A stretch of 64,000 nt of DNA from Xanthobacter oligotrophicus (GCF_008364685.1 NZ_VTTL01000013.1:62001-126000); one strand, 5' to 3'. Shown: positions 1 through 14,970, counted from the stretch's first letter. Notes: a model not told the origin generated them from the sequence alone. Program-made: numbers and translations.

Positions 1-187
1 CGGCGATGGAGCAGAACTTGCCGATGCGCGCATAGGCGATGTCGGCGTCGTTCATCACGTAGGAATAGTCGCCCATCTCCACTTCGAGCAGCTTGGTGCG
101 GGCACCCACCTCCGTATAGCGGCCAAGGGTGGAGGCCTTCACCTGCGCGGTGGGATCGATGAGGGGGACTTCGCCCAGCACCTTCAC
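1..187 (-). CDS. Hexapeptide-repeat acyltransferase of the phosphonate type, N-terminal part
   Basis: Partial gene, running off the left edge; 62 residues are visible. The protein starts with a GTG that overlaps the stop of the upstream gene as GTGA. The readable part (VLGEVPLIDPTAQV, TLGRYTEVG, YARIGKFCSIA) has the short I/V/L-G/A/S periodicity of left-handed beta-helix acyltransferases. The family placement, a putative acetyltransferase found in phn clusters, rests mainly on coupling to the 2H-phosphoesterase-like protein next to it. The substrate is unknown. The other phn genes would be expected just left of the window. Confidence 0.7.
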   Translation of the reverse strand, partial: MKVLGEVPLIDPTAQVKASTLGRYTEVGARTKLLEVEMGDYSYVMNDADIAYARIGKFCSIA

Positions 188-903
188 AGAAGCCCCCCGC
201 AAGGCTCACCTCCGAACGGCAGGCGCTTGAGGATGCGGAAGCGCGCGCCGGGCGTCTCCTGCACATAGAGGGCGATATCGCCAACGCTCACCGGCACGTC
301 GGCCCCGCTGGCCCGGTAGGCGTCGGCAAGGGCGTTCATGGCGTGGCTCCGCTCGCCCTCGCCCAACGGGCCGGTCAGCGTCATGTGGAAGCGGAACTCG
401 TCCAGCACATAGGGATAGCCGTAGGTTTCGAGATATCCCGTCTGCCGCGCCGACAGGCGATCCGGCTTGCGACGCGCCATGTCCGCCGGTGAAAGCTGCG
501 CCCGCATCCCCTCGAGCTCCAGCACGCAGGAGGCCGCGAGGTGTTCGAGCTTGGGTGCCGCCACCGCCGGTACCAGCGCCACGAACGGGCCGATGGCGCG
601 CACTTCCAGGGGCGGCATCTCGAACGGATGGTGGCCGGCGGCGCAGACGGCGACCGCATCCACGAGGTCCCGTTCCGTCTTCCCCTCCGCGAGGCGGAAC
701 GGCGCCTTCAGCGTGCCGTGGAAGCCGTAGCGCCGGGGCTCGGCGGTGGCCGCATGCCAGACCTCGGCATCGAAACCGGGCAGGTCGGGACAGGCCGGCT
801 CGGCGCCGGTCTGCGCGTCATAGCCGAGCACGCACGAGCCGAACCGCCACAGGGCGCTTTCGGCGGGCGGGGCAAGATAGAGGGCATAGCGCGGGGCGGT
901 CAC
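184..903 (-). CDS. DUF1045 phosphonate-metabolism protein, 2H-phosphoesterase fold
   Basis: 239 aa, GTG start, with AAGGAGG about ten bases upstream. Two H-x-T motifs, FHGTLKAPF near residue 61 and FHMTLTGPL near 172, are the paired catalytic signatures of the 2H phosphoesterase superfamily (LigT/cyclic phosphodiesterase type). The DUF1045 family is normally encoded in phn operons and is thought to handle a cyclic phosphate intermediate in phosphonate or ribosyl-phosphate metabolism. That role is family knowledge and is not shown here. The gene is translationally coupled to the acyltransferase downstream. No signal peptide, so cytoplasmic. Confidence 0.8.
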   Translation of the reverse strand: MTAPRYALYLAPPAESALWRFGSCVLGYDAQTGAEPACPDLPGFDAEVWHAATAEPRRYGFHGTLKAPFRLAEGKTERDLVDAVAVCAAGHHPFEMPPLEVRAIGPFVALVPAVAAPKLEHLAASCVLELEGMRAQLSPADMARRKPDRLSARQTGYLETYGYPYVLDEFRFHMTLTGPLGEGERSHAMNALADAYRASGADVPVSVGDIALYVQETPGARFRILKRLPFGGEPCGGLL

Positions 904-968
904 GGTGGCAGCGCCTCCTTGCGCGTCACGAGCGAAAGATCAGGGGGCAGAGGTCAGCGCGGCAAAAG

Positions 969-1610
969 TCAGCGCGGAAGGAACGGGTTGTGGGCCTTTT
1001 CGTCGCCGATGCTGGTGACAGGACCATGACCGGGCAGGCAGACCACAGTGTCCCCCAGCGGCAGCAGCTTGCCGACGATGCCCGCGATCAGCAGGTCCGG
1101 GTCGCCATAGGGAAAGTCGGTGCGACCCACCGAGCCCCGGAACAGGGTGTCGCCCACGATGGCGATGCCGACGCCCTTGTGCACGAAGACGAGATGGCCC
1201 GGCGTGTGCCCCGGCACATGCAGGATATCGAGGGTGAGATCGCCCACGCTCACCGTTTCGCCCTCGCTGAGGTAGCGGTCCGGCGTCACCGCCCGGGCAT
1301 TGGGAATGCCATACTTGGCGGCGGCGGCGGGGATGTCGTCCATGATGAACTGGTCCGCCTCCCCCGGCCCCTCCACCTTCACGCCGAGGGTTTCGGCAAG
1401 CTCGGCGGCGCCGGCGGCGTGGTCCACATGGCCGTGGGTCAGAAGGATCTTGTCCACCGTGATCCCGGTCTCGGCGATGGCCGAGCGGATCTTGTCGAGG
1501 TCACCGCCGGGATCGATCACCACGCCCTTCATGGTCCTGGTGCACCACAACAGCGAGCAGTTCTGCTCGAACGGCGTGACGGGAACGACGGCGATCTGGA
1601 TCGGCTGCAT
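969..1610 (-). CDS. MBL-fold hydrolase, glyoxalase II-like
   Basis: 213 aa. The start chosen is the ATG at 1610, preceded by GGAG at good spacing; the open frame runs further upstream but without homology-like sequence. THGHVDHAAG gives the metal-binding HxHxDH motif, and HVPGHTPGH, GDTLF and CLPGHGP supply the later zinc-ligand blocks of the metallo-beta-lactamase fold. Size and motif order match the small YcbL-type glyoxalase II group, which hydrolyses thioesters such as S-lactoylglutathione. The true substrate cannot be told from the sequence. Single gene, with 65 bases to the DUF1045 gene downstream. Confidence 0.85.
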   Translation of the reverse strand: MQPIQIAVVPVTPFEQNCSLLWCTRTMKGVVIDPGGDLDKIRSAIAETGITVDKILLTHGHVDHAAGAAELAETLGVKVEGPGEADQFIMDDIPAAAAKYGIPNARAVTPDRYLSEGETVSVGDLTLDILHVPGHTPGHLVFVHKGVGIAIVGDTLFRGSVGRTDFPYGDPDLLIAGIVGKLLPLGDTVVCLPGHGPVTSIGDEKAHNPFLPR

Positions 1611-1744
1611 GAAGGGCTCCGCGTGAGCACGTTTGGCGCCGGCGGCGGGCATGGCCCGTCTCCGGTGAGGTTGTAAAGGGTCCGGCAGGATGGGCGCGGA
1701 CGCAAGATGGCGGATGGTCCGCGATGGGCGAAAGGCCGCCGGCC

Positions 1745-3100
1745 TCAGTCGCTGTCGCCGTGGGACCGGCGGATTCGCCGCACCACCGACCACACGCCGA
1801 GCACCGCCACGGGCACCGCCAGCGCCGTCGCGAGCCCCACGTCCAGGTGGATGCCGAAGGTCCGCGCGTCGATCCCGCTCTCGTGGATGCCCTCGGCCAT
1901 GTGGTGGAACAGGCTGACCACATAATAGGAGATGGCCGCCACCGAGAGGCCTTCCACCGTGCGCTGCAGGCGCAGTTGCAGGCGGGTGCGCTCATTCATG
2001 GAGGTGAGCAGGTCGCGGTTCTGCTGCTCCAGCTCCACGTCCACGCGGGTGCGCAGCAAATCGGCGGCATTGGAAAGCTTGCGGGCGATCTTCTCCTGCC
2101 GCTCCTCCACCGCGAAGCAGGTGCGCATGGCCGGCTGCATGCGGCGATCGAGGAATTGCTGCCAGGTGGGAAAGCCCGTCACCGGCACCTCGCGGATGGT
2201 GGCAAGACGCAGCCGCACGATCTCCATATAGGCCCGGCTGGCGCCGAAGCGGAACAGGGCGCCGGCCGCCCCCGCCTCCAGCTCGGCCGCGAGGCCGACC
2301 AGCTGGTTCAGGAGGTTGTTGTTGTCCACCAGTCCCTTGGCGGAGGTCATGGCGGTCGCCGCCGTGGCGAGCCGCGCCTCGATGCGCGCCACCTCCGGCG
2401 ACAGGCGCTGCGCCTCCGGCAGGCCGAGCAAAGCCAGGGTGCGGTAGGTTTCGATCTCCAGCAGGCGCTGTACCAGCGCGCCGGCCGATTCCGCCCCCAG
2501 GCCCCGGTTGCGCACCAGGATGCGCACAAAGCCGGAGGGGTCGGGCATGAAGTCGGTGGCGATCTCGGCCAGGCCGTCGTTCACGTCGGCACGGGCGAGG
2601 CTCGAGCGGTCGAACACCTGGTCGAGGAAGAAATCCTCGGCAGTGTCGGGCACGAGGTGGAGATCCACCGCCACCAGCAGCGGGCCGGGCTGCGGCACTT
2701 CTCCGAAGGGGCTCGCCAGCGTCGCCGCCGGGGGCTGGAACGGCAGGCCGCCGGGCTGGATGCCGCTGGAGGGCAGATCCCAGGTATAGGTGCAGAATTC
2801 GGCGTGGCTCTCCCAGCGCAGCTCGGCGCCGCCGAACGAGACGTGATGATACTTGGCGCTCGATGCCGGCGTGGGAAGCCCCCGCGCGTGGCACAGGGCC
2901 GCCACGGCGGCGCGGTCGGCCTGGGCCGTGGCCGCATCCAGCAGGAAGGCGGCATGCAGCATGCGCCGGGGCGCCTGCACCGGCGCGAACGGGCGCGCGT
3001 GCAGTTCGCGCAAGACCTGCGCGCGCAAGGGATGGGCGTGAAGCGCCCGCCCTTCGCCGATGACGAGATCCGCCTCGCCCCCCGAGCGCTCATTGGCCAT
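1745..3100 (-). CDS. DUF3422 family membrane-anchored protein
   Basis: 451 aa. Start taken at the ATG at 3100 (MANERSGGEA), since residues before it look like read-through. The N-terminal part carries the family's conserved region (LHAHPLRAQVLRELHARPF). A long helical middle is rich in charged and leucine residues, with a probable coiled coil near residues 330-400. Two hydrophobic segments near the C-terminus (VAAISYYVVSLFHH and ALAVPVAVLGVWSVV) should anchor it in the inner membrane. DUF3422 proteins are widespread in Proteobacteria and have no assigned function. Nothing in the neighbourhood hints at one. Confidence 0.8.
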   Translation of the reverse strand: MANERSGGEADLVIGEGRALHAHPLRAQVLRELHARPFAPVQAPRRMLHAAFLLDAATAQADRAAVAALCHARGLPTPASSAKYHHVSFGGAELRWESHAEFCTYTWDLPSSGIQPGGLPFQPPAATLASPFGEVPQPGPLLVAVDLHLVPDTAEDFFLDQVFDRSSLARADVNDGLAEIATDFMPDPSGFVRILVRNRGLGAESAGALVQRLLEIETYRTLALLGLPEAQRLSPEVARIEARLATAATAMTSAKGLVDNNNLLNQLVGLAAELEAGAAGALFRFGASRAYMEIVRLRLATIREVPVTGFPTWQQFLDRRMQPAMRTCFAVEERQEKIARKLSNAADLLRTRVDVELEQQNRDLLTSMNERTRLQLRLQRTVEGLSVAAISYYVVSLFHHMAEGIHESGIDARTFGIHLDVGLATALAVPVAVLGVWSVVRRIRRSHGDSD

Positions 3101-3238
3101 TGCGTCCGCTCCCCTGTGTGTTTTCTCCGTGCTGGCACGGCAACGACGCGCGATCAAGGCGCATGGCCCGTCGCAAGCGTCGCACCGGACCGGGCGGGAG
3201 AGGCGCGGACTGTCGGGGAAAACACCGCCCCTCCTCCC

Positions 3239-5793
3239 TCACAGATGCCGCAGCACCCGCGCCGGCGGCACGGACAGCGCCCGCAGGGTGCCGGCCAGCC
3301 CGACGCCCACGGTGACCACCAGCGCGCCGATGACCGCGCCAACAGCGGCCGGCAGAGAGAAGCTGAAGCCGATGTCCATCACCTGCGTCACCACCGCGAA
3401 GGCGGCAAGGCTGCCCGCCGCCACGGCCACCAGCGCGGTAGCAAGCCCCAGCCCGGCATATTCGAGGCCGTAGGCGAACATCAGTCGACCCCGCGTTGCC
3501 CCCAAAGTCTTCAGGATCACCGCGTCATAGATGCGGCCCTCGCGCCCCGCCGCCAGCGCCCCGGCCAGCACCAGCACCGAGGTGACGAGGGTGACGAGGC
3601 TCGCCGCGCGGATGCCGAGCGACAGGTTGTCCAACATGCGCTGGGCCTCCTCCAGCGTCTCCTTCACCCGCACCGTGGTGATGGCCGGAAAGCGCCCTGC
3701 CACGGCCTTCAGCAGCGCGACTTCCCGCGCCGTGTCGCCGCCGTCGGGAAAGGTGAGGGTGGCGAGCACCGTGTGGGGCGCCCCGGCGAAGGTGGCCGGC
3801 GAGAACACCATGACGAAATTGATGCCGAGCCGTTCCCACTTCACCTCGCGCAAATTGGCGATGCGGGCGGTGATGGGGCGGCCGAGCACGTTCACCGTCA
3901 CACTGTCCCCCAGCGCGAGGCCGAGGCCCTTGGCCAGCTCGGCGTCGAAGGAGACCAGCGGCTCTTTCTCGTCGCCGCTCCACCACTGGCCCGCCACCAC
4001 CCGCGAGCCTTCCGGCACCTCGGCGGCGCTGGAGATGCCGCGATCGCTCTGCAGCACCCAGGCGGCGGCGGCGCGCGGCTTCACCTCCTCGGCGGGGGTG
4101 TCCTTCACCTTGGTGATGCGCCCGCGCAGCATGGGCACCGCCTTCACCTCGGCGCCGGGGGCCGTCGCGGCCAGGAAGGCGCGGAACTCCGCCTCCTCGC
4201 CGCTGGGCACATCCACGAAGAAAAAGCTCGGAGCCGCCTGCCGCAGCGGGCCAGCCAGCTCCCGGCTCAGGCTCGCATCGATGAGGGCGATGCCCACCAT
4301 CAGCGACAGGCCGAGCCCCAGGGACAGCACCACGGACGGTGTGAGCGCCCCCGGCCGGTACACATTGGCCAGCGCAAGGCGCACCATGGCGTCGCGCGGC
4401 CGGGGCGCCCGACGGGCCAGCGCCATCAGGCCGGCGGCGACGCCGCGCAGCAGCAGGAACACCAGCGCCGCCGCCCCGAGGAAAACCGCAGCTGCGCGCC
4501 GGTCCTCGGACGTGGCCATCGCCAGCACGACCAGCGCCGCGCCCACCACCGCCACCGCGAAAAAAGTGCCGAGGCCGACCTTCACCGCCGGCTCGCCGAT
4601 ACCATCCCGGAACAAGGCGGAGACCCGCGCCTGCTGCGCCCGCGCCAGCGGCAGCAGCGAGAACAGGGCCGACACCAGCACCCCGTAGAGCGCGGCCAAC
4701 GCCAGCGCCGCCGGATCGATGCGCGGTTGCAGCGGAAACGGCACCAGGGCGCCGATGGCCGCGCTCGCCGCGAACGGCAGCGCCGCCCCCAGCACCAGCC
4801 CGATGCCGATGCCCAGCGCCGCGATGAGCCCGATCTCGGCGGCATAGGTGAGGAAGATGTCGCGCCGCGTGGCGCCCACCGCCTTCAGGGTGGCGATGAC
4901 CTCGCGCTTGGCCGCCAGATGGCTCGACACCGCATTGGCGACCCCTACCCCGCCCACCATGAGCGCGGTGAGCGCCACCAGCGCCAGGAACTGGCTGATG
5001 CGCCGCACGTTGCGGGCAAGCTGCGGGGTGGCGCCGTCGCGGGTGCGCATCTCGAAGCCCGCCGCGCCGAAGCGCTCACGCGTGGCATCCATGAAGGCGG
5101 TGAGCGCCGCCGGCGCGGGATCGGCCAGCGCCACGCGATAGCTCCAGCGCACCAGGCTTCCGGGCTGGATCAGCCGGGTCTGCGGCAGCACCGCCTGCGA
5201 GACCAGAAGCCGCGCGCCAAAGCCGACGCCGGAGGAGAGCTTGTCCGGCTCGCTGTCGAGCACGGCGCGCACCTCCACCGTGGCGTCGCCCAACAGCAGG
5301 CGGTCGCCCACCTTCAGGCCGAGCCGGCCAAGCAGCACCGGATCGGCCGCCGCGCCGTAAAAGCCGCCCTTTTCGCCCAGCACGTCGGCGAGCGGCGCCG
5401 GCGGGCTGAGGGTCACCTGCCCCACCAGCGGATAAAGGCCATCCACTGCCTTCACCTCGGCCAGCGCCGCGTCGCCGCCGGCGGTGCGGGCCATGACCCG
5501 CAGCAGGGCGGTGGTGCCGAGGGTGCCGGCGCTTTCGAGCACCGCGCGTTCGTCGGCGCTCGCCTCCCGCTGCACCAGGGTGAAGGCGGCATCGCCGCCG
5601 AGGATGGCGCGGCCCTCTCGCTCCAGCCCCTGGGTGAGCGCCCCGGCAAAGGAGCCGATGCCGGCAATGGCCATCACGCCCAACACCAGGCAGCCGAGGA
5701 ACACGCCGAAGCCTCGCCGCGCCCCGCGCAATTCACGCAGGGCGAAGCGCAGGGACCGGGGCAACTGCGGCGCGGCGGCGACGAACGCCCCCA

Positions 5794-5797
<4 letters not shown>
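3239..5797 (-). CDS. ybbP: ABC transporter permease of the YbbP/FtsX (MacB-like) type
   Basis: 852 aa with about ten membrane segments and two FtsX-type halves. A first segment (FGVFLGCLVLGVMAIAGI, residues 30-50) is followed by a large extracytoplasmic region, then segments near 260-420, a second extracytoplasmic region, and a C-terminal bundle of three. This architecture belongs to the type VII/MacB-like superfamily that does mechanical work on periplasmic substrates rather than classical transport. The gene overlaps the ATPase gene by ATGA. The order ATPase-permease, divergent from a TesA-like esterase, is the same as ybbA-ybbP/tesA in enterobacteria. The substrate is unknown; lysophospholipid or envelope maintenance has been proposed for the family. 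Confidence 0.9.
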
Positions 5798-6517
<720 letters not shown>

Positions 6518-6519
<2 letters not shown>

Positions 6520-7270
6520 GCCTGAAAATGCCGTGGCTCGAAAAAAGGGATCTGCGACGAGCGCCGCCGGGGAACGCCGGCGCGCCCGCCCATGGGAGAC
6601 GGCATTTAAGGCACTGGCGGGGCTGATGGCCGCGCTCGCCCTGTTCACGTTCGCGTCAGGGATTGGCGCGTCAAGGATTTCCGCATCGGCGGCTGAGGCG
6701 CGCACCGTGCGCATCGTCGCCCTCGGCGACAGTCTCACCGCCGGCTACGGCCTGCCCGCCAGCGCCGCCTTCCCGGTCCAATTGGAAGCGGCGCTGAAGG
6801 CGAAGGGCCTCGATGTGAGCGTGGAGAATGCCGGCGTCTCCGGCGAGACCGCATCCCAGGGCCTCGCCCGGCTCGACTGGTCCATTCGCGAGGGCACCGA
6901 TGCGGTGATCGTGGAACTGGGCGCCAACGACATGCTGCGCGGCCTCCCTCCCGCCACCACGCGCAAGGCGCTGACCGAGATCGTCCAGCGGCTGAAGGGG
7001 CGCAGCATCACCGTGCTGCTGGCCGGCATGAAGGCCGCGCCCAACCTGGGCAAGCCCTATCAGGAGACGTTCGACGCCATCTTCCCCGAACTGGCGGCGG
7101 CGGAGGGGGTGCTGCTCTATCCCTTCTTCCTTGACGGCGTGGCCGGCGAGCGCAGCCTGGTCCAGCCGGACGGGCTCCACCCCACTGCGGAAGGCGTCAA
7201 GCGCATCGTCTCCGGCATCCTGCCCAAGGCCGAGGAGCTGGTGGCGCAGGTTCAAGCCAAGGGGAGATAG
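6518..7270 (+). CDS. tesA: SGNH-hydrolase arylesterase / lysophospholipase L1-like, exported
   Basis: About 250 aa. Block I is ALGDSLTAGYG (nucleophile Ser), block III is ELGANDMLRG (oxyanion Asn) and block V is DGLHPTAEG (Asp-x-x-His), giving a complete SGNH catalytic set. A hydrophobic stretch (LAGLMAALALFTFASG) before VRIVALGDS is a signal peptide, so the enzyme acts in the periplasm on thioesters or lysophospholipids. The ATG at 6518 gives an unusually long basic N-region and overlaps the divergent ybbA start. The internal ATG at 6626-6628 would give a shorter, more ordinary signal peptide. Synteny with ybbA/ybbP supports tesA. Confidence 0.85.
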
Positions 7271-7351
7271 GCGGGGAAGACAGGCCGGAGCGGGCGATGG
7301 GCCAGCTTGACTGACTAATTTTTCATCATTTTCCGCATCACCCATCAGCAC

Positions 7352-7380
7352 TTGACCAATCCATAATCATTCATCTAAAT
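7352..7380 (+). promoter_or_regulatory. Putative sigma-70-type promoter
   Basis: TTGACC and CTAAAT are separated by exactly 17 bases inside a locally AT-rich stretch, 78 bases upstream of the next ATG. The -35 element is good and the -10 element is weak. Called by eye only. Confidence 0.4.
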
Positions 7381-7457
7381 TCCGCCGCTTTCCGGGAGGG
7401 ATCGCCCTGCCCATTCGTTGCGTTTGCGTCCCCATTTTGCTTGAAACAACAGTGAGA

Positions 7458-7772
7458 ATGACAATGGTTCGGGAATTCGAGTATCAGGGCGAGACCTTCC
7501 GCGTCACGGCCCACGGTGTTCATGGCCACGAAGAAATTTTCATCGTGCATATTGAAGAAGACGGCGTGGAGGGCGCGGAAATCTCCATCGACCGCATGAC
7601 CGAAGAGAACGACACCAGCGCCCCCATCGAGGCCATCCTGGTGATGCTCTGCGACAAGCTCATCCCCCAGAGCGAGATCACCGTGCAGAACCCCGCCGCC
7701 CCCTTCGCGTGGCGCGAGGGCAACGTGGTGTTCCAGGTCCACGACGGCCTACAGGACATCAAGCACGACTGA
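7458..7772 (+). CDS. Small acidic protein of unknown function
   Basis: 104 aa if translation starts at the ATG at 7458 (MTMVREFEYQ); the ATG two codons later at 7464 or the TTG at 7437 are alternatives. The protein is strongly acidic (HIEEDGVEGAEIS, MTEENDTSAP) with no membrane segment or cysteine pair, and reads like a single small alpha/beta cytosolic domain. It is a monocistronic unit between its own promoter-like sequence and a strong hairpin terminator, so it is probably expressed on its own. I do not recognise the family. Confidence 0.7.
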   Translation: MTMVREFEYQGETFRVTAHGVHGHEEIFIVHIEEDGVEGAEISIDRMTEENDTSAPIEAILVMLCDKLIPQSEITVQNPAAPFAWREGNVVFQVHDGLQDIKHD

Positions 7773-7825
7773 TCGGCGATCGGGTGCGCGCGGGCGGTTC
7801 GCGCGGCGCCCCATTGGAACGAAAG

Positions 7826-7860
7826 CGGCCGTCCCGGAGCCTCCGGGACGGCCGTTTCAT
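7826..7860 (+). terminator. Rho-independent terminator
   Basis: Arms 7826-7839 and 7841-7854 are perfect 14-base reverse complements (CGGCCGTCCCGGAG and its complement), followed by TTTCAT. The central bases must open to form the loop. It ends the small acidic gene and sits between convergent genes. Confidence 0.8.
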
Positions 7861-7921
7861 GTGAAACATCGTTAACGGAACCTTGCACCGTGGCTTGAAC
7901 CCAAGCCGCGGTGCAATCGTA

Positions 7922-12320
<4,399 letters not shown>

Positions 12321-12351
12321 CGCGTCCGCTCCCAGCGCCCATTGCTCCCCC

Positions 12352-12745
12352 CACCAGCCGGCCGGGCGGCCGCGGTGTGGGACCTTGCGTCCGCATCGAG
12401 GAAAGTCCGGGCTCCACTCAGACACGGTGCCGGATAACGTCCGGCGGGGGCGACCCTAGGGAAAGTGCCACAGAAAACAAACCACCCGTGAAGGACTTTC
12501 GGGTCCGCGCGGGCCAGGGTGAAACGGTGGGGTAAGAGCCCACCGCGCGACCGGCAACGGGAGCGGCACGGCAAACCCCACCGGGAGCAAAGTCGAATAG
12601 GGACGGCACGGGAAACCACCCCTGTCTGCGGGGCGCCGTCCGGGTTGACTGCTAGAGGCGCCGGGCAACCGGCGTCCCAGAGGAATGGTCGCCACGCGGG
12701 CGCGAGCCCGCCGTACAGAACCCGGCTTACAGGCCGGCTGGTGCA
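12352..12745 (+). ncRNA. rnpB: RNase P RNA, bacterial type A
   Basis: The 5' arm CACCAGCCGGCC at 12352-12363 pairs perfectly with GGCCGGCTGGTG at 12732-12743 and closes the molecule as helix P1. Just inside is the hallmark GAGGAAAGTCCGGGCTCC block (12398-12415, P4 and the J3/4 region). Its partner at the 3' side is ACAGAACCCGGCTTACAG (12716-12733), the other universally conserved strand. The length of about 394 bases fits alphaproteobacterial RNase P RNA, the catalytic RNA that matures the 5' ends of tRNAs. Ends are set from the P1 pairing, so each is accurate to a few bases. Confidence 0.97.
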
Positions 12746-12923
12746 TACCCCTCCCCAAGGTGATGGGTCATGCCGTCACCCTTCATCAGCCATGCATCTG
12801 ACGCATGGCAAGCGCCGGGGCCCCCGGGGGAAAACGGGTTGGCCTTCCGCCGGGCTACGGCCATAAGGCTTCAATCCCACCGTTTCGGTGTTGATTACCC
12901 CTGCCCCGCACTGCCCCTGCCCC

Positions 12924-13634
12924 ATGACCAAGCCGCCCCCCGTACCCCTCACCTTGCACGGCATGCTGCACGGCGCGCGCGAGACCCTTCCGCTCATGCC
13001 GGGGCTCGCCGCCTTCGGCATGGCGTTCGGCGCCGCCTCGGTGCAGAAGGGCTTCTCCATGCTGGAGGCTGTCCTTTCCAGCGGCCTCGTCTTTGCCGGC
13101 CTCGCCCAGATGGTGGCACTTGAAGGCTGGCGGGAGCAGTGGACGCCGGCCGCCCTGCTCGCCCTCGGCCTGCTGACCATGACCGTCAACATGCGCCATG
13201 TGCTCATGGGGGCGTCCATGCGGCCCTGGCTGTGGTCCATGCCGGCCTGGAAGACCTACCCCTCCCTGCTGCTGATGGCGGACAACAACTGGGCCGCCGC
13301 CATGCGCTACCACCAGGAGGGCGGTAACGACGCCGGCTATTTCGTCGGCTCGGGGCTCGTCACCTGGGTGCTGTGGGTGGTCTCCACTGCGGCCGGGCAC
13401 GCCATCGGCGGCGGCATTCCCGATCCCAAGGCGGTGGGCATCGACCTGGTGGTGCCGGCCTTCTTCGTGGCCATGCTGCTGCCCAACTGGAAGGGCCGGC
13501 GCGAGGCGGTGGGCTGGGGCGTGGCCGCCGCGGTCTCCATCGCAGTGTCGTTCGTGCTGGCAGGGTGGTGGTTCATCGTCATCGGCGCCTTGGCCGGCGC
13601 GTTCGCAGGCGGGTTCACCGACGATGAGCGTTGA
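12924..13634 (+). CDS. azlC: AzlC-family branched-chain amino acid exporter, large subunit
   Basis: 236 aa, start ATG at 12924 (MTKPPPVPLT). Multiple hydrophobic segments and the conserved opening GLAAFGMAFGAASVQKGFS match AzlC (YgaZ-like), the large membrane subunit of exporters for valine and other branched-chain amino acids. It overlaps the small-subunit gene azlD by 11 bases in another frame, so the pair is translationally coupled. The RNase P RNA lies 178 bases upstream; no regulator gene adjoins. Confidence 0.88.
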   Translation: MTKPPPVPLTLHGMLHGARETLPLMPGLAAFGMAFGAASVQKGFSMLEAVLSSGLVFAGLAQMVALEGWREQWTPAALLALGLLTMTVNMRHVLMGASMRPWLWSMPAWKTYPSLLLMADNNWAAAMRYHQEGGNDAGYFVGSGLVTWVLWVVSTAAGHAIGGGIPDPKAVGIDLVVPAFFVAMLLPNWKGRREAVGWGVAAAVSIAVSFVLAGWWFIVIGALAGAFAGGFTDDER

Positions 13635-13929
13635 TCCGCAAACCCTCGCCGCCATCTGCGTGATGGCGCTCGCCACCGCCTTCAACCGATCGGCGGGCTT
13701 CTTCCTGATGCGCCTCATCCCGGTGACACCGCGGGTGCGGCGGGTGCTGGACTGCCTGCCGGGGGCGGTGCTGGTGGCGCTGCTGGCGCCCGGCGCGGTC
13801 CATGGCGATGCCGCCATGCTGGCGGGCCTTTGCGCCGCCTTCCTCGCCGCGAAGTTCACGCGCAGCGACCTTCTCGCCGTGGTGGCCGCCATGGCAACGG
13901 CGGCGGGCCTGCGCGCTTTGGGGGTCTGA
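13624..13929 (+). CDS. azlD: AzlD-family branched-chain amino acid exporter, small subunit
   Basis: 101 aa with three or four membrane segments (ICVMALATAFNRSAGFFLM, CLPGAVLVALLAPGAVHG, LLAVVAAMATAAGLRALG). Size and position directly after, and overlapping, azlC identify it as the small partner (YgaH-like). The two subunits form one export complex in the inner membrane. Confidence 0.88.
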   Translation: MSVDPQTLAAICVMALATAFNRSAGFFLMRLIPVTPRVRRVLDCLPGAVLVALLAPGAVHGDAAMLAGLCAAFLAAKFTRSDLLAVVAAMATAAGLRALGV

Positions 13930-13944
13930 CACTGCCCAAACAGA

Positions 13945-13974
13945 ACGCCGGCGCGGCGAGGAGCCGGCCGGCGT
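13945..13974 (+). terminator. Putative hairpin terminator after azlCD
   Basis: ACGCCGGC at 13945-13952 pairs with GCCGGCGT at 13967-13974 across a 14-base loop, followed by CTTAAG. There is no long T run, so it is a weak call. It lies between convergent genes. Confidence 0.45.
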
Positions 13975-14022
13975 CTTAAGTGTCCGAATACGTCCCTTGA
14001 AACCCGTGGCCTCGAACCGGGC

Positions 14023-14715
14023 TCAGCCCGGCGCGCCGGGCCGGGCCGCCGCCTGGGTGCCGGGCACAGACGGGGTAGCGGAGGGGACCGCCGGCGCCGC
14101 GGGTGCCGCAGGCTTCGGCTTGGGCTTCGGCTTGTTGGTGAAGGACCGCACCTGGGTGATGACCTCGTCGTGCAGCCGCGGCGACTTCTCGATGTTGAAA
14201 TGATCGATGGAGCCGATGGCGTCGAGGTTGCGGTTCACGATGTTGCCGCGGAAGCCGCGCGCGGCGGTCAGGCGCTTACCGTAGCCGTTGTTGGACTGGT
14301 AGTAATTGACGAAATAGCCGAGCGACGGCCCCACCTGGGTGACACCCACCGGATCGAAGGTCACCACCAGCTTGGGCGGAACGCCGAGGGCGGTGAGGCG
14401 CTCGGCCATCTCGATGGCGGCGTCCGCTCCCAGCGAATGGCCGACAATGACGATGGGCGCATTGCCGGCAGCCCGGCTCTCGGCCGCCGCCGCGTCGGCG
14501 AGCTGCTGCCACTGGCCATACTCGTGAACCGTGGCGGGGATGCCGCGCGCATTCATCTTCGCGGCGAGGTCGTCCATGCCCAGCGAAAAGACGTTGGCGA
14601 GGCCGCGCAGCAAATAGACGTGACCGCGATTCTGCTGGGCCAGCGCGGGCTGGGCGGCACAGAATATGACGAGCGCTGCGAGCAGCGCCTGGGCGAAGCG
14701 CAAGCCAGACTTCAT
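14023..14715 (-). CDS. Exported alpha/beta hydrolase, lipase/esterase-like
   Basis: 230 aa from the ATG at 14715. A signal peptide (FAQALLAALVIFCAAQPALAQ) precedes the mature domain. VYLLRGL near the N-terminus and IVIVGHSLGADAAIEMA give the oxyanion strand and the G-H-S-L-G nucleophile elbow of serine alpha/beta hydrolases, with Asp in VTFDPVG as a likely acid and His in GSIDHFNIE as a likely base. The C-terminal 40 residues are low complexity (KPKPKPKPAAPAAPAV), probably a flexible linker or cell-wall-spanning tail. Similar small exported proteins are annotated as thioesterase-like. Single gene; substrate unknown. Confidence 0.75.
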   Translation of the reverse strand: MKSGLRFAQALLAALVIFCAAQPALAQQNRGHVYLLRGLANVFSLGMDDLAAKMNARGIPATVHEYGQWQQLADAAAAESRAAGNAPIVIVGHSLGADAAIEMAERLTALGVPPKLVVTFDPVGVTQVGPSLGYFVNYYQSNNGYGKRLTAARGFRGNIVNRNLDAIGSIDHFNIEKSPRLHDEVITQVRSFTNKPKPKPKPAAPAAPAVPSATPSVPGTQAAARPGAPG

Positions 14716-14970
14716 GATGGCACCGTCCTTGATAGTGACCGAGTTCTGCCGCCAAAAAACAGGCTGGGCAACTGCGGATCGGTTATCCGGCGCACAACCT
14801 CGGGCAAGGGCTGCACTTTTCACCACCTGCGTGGCCCGCCTGCATCAGGCCGCTGCGGCAGGGGACGTAAGGTAAATTTGGATTGTAGGTACGGCCACAC
14901 TACCCACCACGTATATAGGTTGTATAACGTTAAACTTCGACTTAGATTGCCTCCCAGTGAGGGCAAGAGC

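Noticed and set aside
12456-12866. Short frames inside 12352-12866, such as Arg-rich 60-120 residue products
   Set aside because: They lie within the RNase P RNA gene or run out of it; the RNA structure explains the sequence.
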